A stretch of DNA of 7,344 nucleotides from Akkermansia sp. (GTDB lineage: Bacteria; Verrucomicrobiota; Verrucomicrobiia; Verrucomicrobiales; Akkermansiaceae): NCBI GenBank assembly GCA_017555465.1, contig JAFZGH010000245.1:1-7344 (forward strand), in the 5' to 3' direction. Each line of letters starts with the position of its first letter. The first letter of the stretch is position 1. The translations under genes and the position numbers were made by a program. Under the pieces are notes generated by a model. It was not told the origin of the DNA. It did no database searches and saw only the letters and a list, made by a program, of their open reading frames with translations. This document shows positions 5,936 through 7,344 of this stretch, piece after piece.

Positions 5936-7096
5936 TTACTTACCGAAGGCGGTCTTGTAAACAGCCAGCACTTCCTCCCAGGTGCAGGGGCGGGGGTTGC
6001 CGCCGGTGCAGACATCGGCCATGGCGGCATCAGTCAGGGCTTCCAGGTCTTCATCCTTCACGCCGATTTCAGCCAGCGTCTGGGGAATGTTCACATCGAT
6101 GGAGAGCTGCTTCACCGCATCGATGGCAGCCTTTCGGTATTCCTCCTGGCTCATGGAATCCACACCCTGCACACCCATGGCTCGGGCGATTTCGCGGAAC
6201 TTCTCACCAGTGTAGGGAGCATTGTACTCCATCACGTAGGGCAGAAGCACGGCGTTAGCCACACCGTGGGGGGTGTTGTAGAAAGCGCTCAGCGGGTGAG
6301 CCATGCCGTGCACCACGCCCAGACCCACGTTGGAGAAAGCCATGCCGGTCATGTACTGGCCCAGGGCCATGCCTTCGCGGCCGTCCGGGTCGTTCTCCAC
6401 AGCCTTGCGCAGGTTCTTGGCGATGAGTTCCACAGCCTTGATGTTGAGCGTATCAGCCAGTTCCCAGGCAGCCAGGGTGGTGTACCCCTCAATGGCGTGG
6501 GTCAGGGCATCCATACCAGTGGCGGCGGTAAGGCCCTTGGGCATGGAGCTCATCATATCCGGGTCAACCACAGCCACCACGGGGATATCGTGCGGGTCCA
6601 CGCACACGAACTTGCGGCGCTTGGCTTCATCGGTAATCACGTAGTTGATGGTGGTTTCGGCAGCGGTGCCGGCGGTGGTGGCCACGGCAATCACGGGCAC
6701 GCACTTGTTCTTGGTGGGGGCAAGGCCCTCCAGGCTCACCACATCAGCAAATTCGGGGTTGTTGATGATGATGCCGATGGCCTTGGCAGTATCCTGCGGG
6801 GAACCACCGCCGATGGCAATCATGTAATCAGCGCCAGCGGCCTTGAAGGCAGCCACACCGCCGTTCACCACATCCACGCTGGGATTAGCCTTCACCTTGT
6901 CGTAAATCTCATAAGCGCAACCGGCGGCATCCAGCAGGGTGGTCACCTTGGCCACCACGCCGAACTTCACCAGGTCAGCATCAGTCACAACCAGAGCCTT
7001 GGTGAAACCACGGCCCTTCACTTCGGTCACAATAGCCTCCACAGCACCGTGGCCGTGGTAGCTCGTCTCATTCAGAATAAAGCGTTTTGCGGACAT
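5936..7096 (-). CDS. fucO: Lactaldehyde reductase (iron-dependent group III alcohol dehydrogenase, FucO)
   Basis: FucO reduces L-lactaldehyde to (S)-1,2-propanediol with NADH, the redox-balancing end step of anaerobic fucose and rhamnose breakdown in the cytoplasm. The 386-aa product aligns with remembered E. coli FucO along nearly its whole length with very few gaps. Shared stretches include ADY-IAIGGGSPQDT, TTAGTAAE, NYVITDE, KRRKFVCVDPHDIP, GFSNVGLG-type and HGMAHP-AFYNTPHGVANA. The metal ligands fall at the same numbers as in E. coli: D196, H200, H263 and H277, plus H267. D39, which favours NADH over NADPH in FucO, is kept. The frame extends upstream to 7177, but the added 27 residues are Cys/Tyr-rich and unlike the family, and ATG 7096 (MSAKRFILNET) matches the family N-terminus. 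No other fucose genes are in the window, so use on other short aldehydes or glycerol-type substrates cannot be excluded. It converges on the porin across the shared terminator. Confidence 0.88.
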   Translation of the reverse strand: MSAKRFILNETSYHGHGAVEAIVTEVKGRGFTKALVVTDADLVKFGVVAKVTTLLDAAGCAYEIYDKVKANPSVDVVNGGVAAFKAAGADYMIAIGGGSPQDTAKAIGIIINNPEFADVVSLEGLAPTKNKCVPVIAVATTAGTAAETTINYVITDEAKRRKFVCVDPHDIPVVAVVDPDMMSSMPKGLTAATGMDALTHAIEGYTTLAAWELADTLNIKAVELIAKNLRKAVENDPDGREGMALGQYMTGMAFSNVGLGVVHGMAHPLSAFYNTPHGVANAVLLPYVMEYNAPYTGEKFREIARAMGVQGVDSMSQEEYRKAAIDAVKQLSIDVNIPQTLAEIGVKDEDLEALTDAAMADVCTGGNPRPCTWEEVLAVYKTAFGK

Positions 7097-7102
7097 AGTG
7101 CT

Positions 7103-7130
7103 ACTATAGCAGTATCTGCCGCCAATGCAA
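7103..7130 (-). promoter_or_regulatory. Extended -10 promoter of fucO
   Basis: On the - strand, TGC-TATAGT (7111 down to 7103) is an extended -10 element: the TG dinucleotide plus a hexamer with five of six consensus bases. A weak -35, TTGCAT (7130-7125), lies 16 bp upstream. Only 6 nt separate the -10 from the ATG at 7096, so the normal initiation distance places the transcription start on the A of the start codon. The weak -35 is typical for extended -10 promoters. A run of six T (7137-7132) lies just above the -35. Boxes are seen; use of this promoter is inferred. Confidence 0.6.
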
Positions 7131-7164
7131 CAAAAAACATACAGTAGTACATAATCAGGCATGC

Positions 7165-7199
7165 AGCGGCGTTTCACACACCGCTTACGCGGCGTATGA
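7165..7199 (-). other. Two overlapping, mutually exclusive RNA hairpins after the M3 peptidase stop
   Basis: In - strand RNA, hairpin A (7199-7174) has an 11-bp stem, including two G-U pairs, closed by a GUAA (GNRA) tetraloop. It starts 1 nt after the peptidase stop codon. Hairpin B (7185-7165) has an 8-bp stem with one G-U pair and a 5-nt loop. Both use the same middle segment GCGGTGT, because ACGCCGC occurs on both sides of it (a direct repeat, 7195-7189 and 7172-7166). The wobble pairs become mismatches on the + strand, so the fold belongs to the - strand transcript. No U-run follows directly, so this is not a textbook rho-independent terminator. It may act as an mRNA 3'-end stabiliser, a weak terminator or a switch. 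Confidence 0.5.
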
Positions 7200-7200
7200 T

Positions 7201-7344
7201 TTACATACCCTGCTGCTGGAGGAGGGCATCCGGGTTCGGGTCGCGTCCCATGAAGGCGCGGAAAGTCTCCATATCATTGCGGCTGCCACCGGTGGAAAGC
7301 ACCTCGCGGCGGAAAGCAGCCCCCGTCTGCGTATTGGTGGGGCC
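7201..7344 (-). CDS. M3-family oligopeptidase (PrlC/Dcp type), C-terminal fragment cut by the window edge
   Basis: The last 47 codons and TAA stop (7203-7201) of a gene that continues beyond the right edge. The residues include FRREVLSTGGSRNDMETF, then FMGRDPNPDALLQQQGM at the C-terminus. This is the characteristic end of thimet-oligopeptidase-like M3 zinc metallopeptidases such as oligopeptidase A (PrlC) and peptidyl-dipeptidase Dcp, which have F--EIL--GGS---M--F--F-GR-P--DALL. These cytoplasmic or periplasmic enzymes degrade short peptides. The catalytic HEXXH motif would be upstream, outside the window, so activity and the PrlC/Dcp distinction cannot be judged. It runs in the same direction as fucO, 104 bp upstream of it. 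Confidence 0.8.
   Translation of the reverse strand, partial: GPTNTQTGAAFRREVLSTGGSRNDMETFRAFMGRDPNPDALLQQQGM

Noticed and set aside
7102..7114. TACT-atagc-AGTA inverted repeat over the fucO -10 as an operator
   Set aside because: Only 4-bp arms in an A/T-rich stretch, which is likely to occur by chance; it is mostly explained by the -10 box itself.
6266..7147. 293-aa open frame on the + strand opposite fucO
   Set aside because: Gly/His/Val-rich shadow of a highly conserved enzyme gene; no promoter, motif or plausible partner.
7097..7177. 27-residue upstream extension of fucO
   Set aside because: The residues are unlike any FucO N-terminus and the region holds the fucO promoter and part of the hairpin area.

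Overview
The window is ordinary chromosomal DNA, rich in G+C and densely coded, from a Gram-negative (diderm) bacterium. The outer-membrane porin, the OmpA-type peptidoglycan-binding protein and a lactaldehyde reductase close to E. coli FucO fit a gut-dwelling, mucin- or fucose-using member of the Verrucomicrobiota such as an Akkermansia relative. That placement is inferred from gene content and protein style, not proven. I see no transposase, integrase, CRISPR array, tRNA or rRNA.

The left block, about 18-4320 on the + strand, looks like one transcription unit. A good sigma70-type promoter (TTGTCA, 17 bp, TATAAT) lies almost on top of the first start codon. It is followed by an inner-membrane-anchored M23 (LytM-type) peptidase, a membrane-anchored OmpA-family protein with a TonB-like Pro-X spacer 18 bp downstream, and a UvrD/Rep-family DNA helicase whose start overlaps the ompA stop as ATGA. 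The first two proteins probably act on or bind peptidoglycan. The helicase works on DNA in the cytoplasm, so the grouping is functionally mixed.

In the middle, 4373-5857 encodes a secreted outer-membrane protein of the carbohydrate-porin (OprB) type. It has an unusual cysteine-bearing N-terminal extension, and an 8-bp inverted repeat reaches into its start codon. A perfect 42-bp palindrome, 5875-5916, separates it from the convergent gene on the right and should terminate transcription from both sides.

The right block is on the - strand. It holds fucO (lactaldehyde reductase, 5936-7096) with an extended -10 promoter that puts the predicted transcription start on the ATG itself. Upstream is the last 47 codons of an M3-family oligopeptidase (7201-7344, cut by the window edge). 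The 104 bp between them contain two overlapping, mutually exclusive RNA hairpins just after the peptidase stop, then the fucO promoter.

The most notable theme is expression signals. None of the five visible start codons has a recognisable Shine-Dalgarno sequence, and two of them sit 6-9 nt below a strong -10 box, as expected for leaderless mRNAs. I found no convincing new multi-gene system. The best leads are this initiation style, the alternative hairpins, and the porin N-terminal domain.
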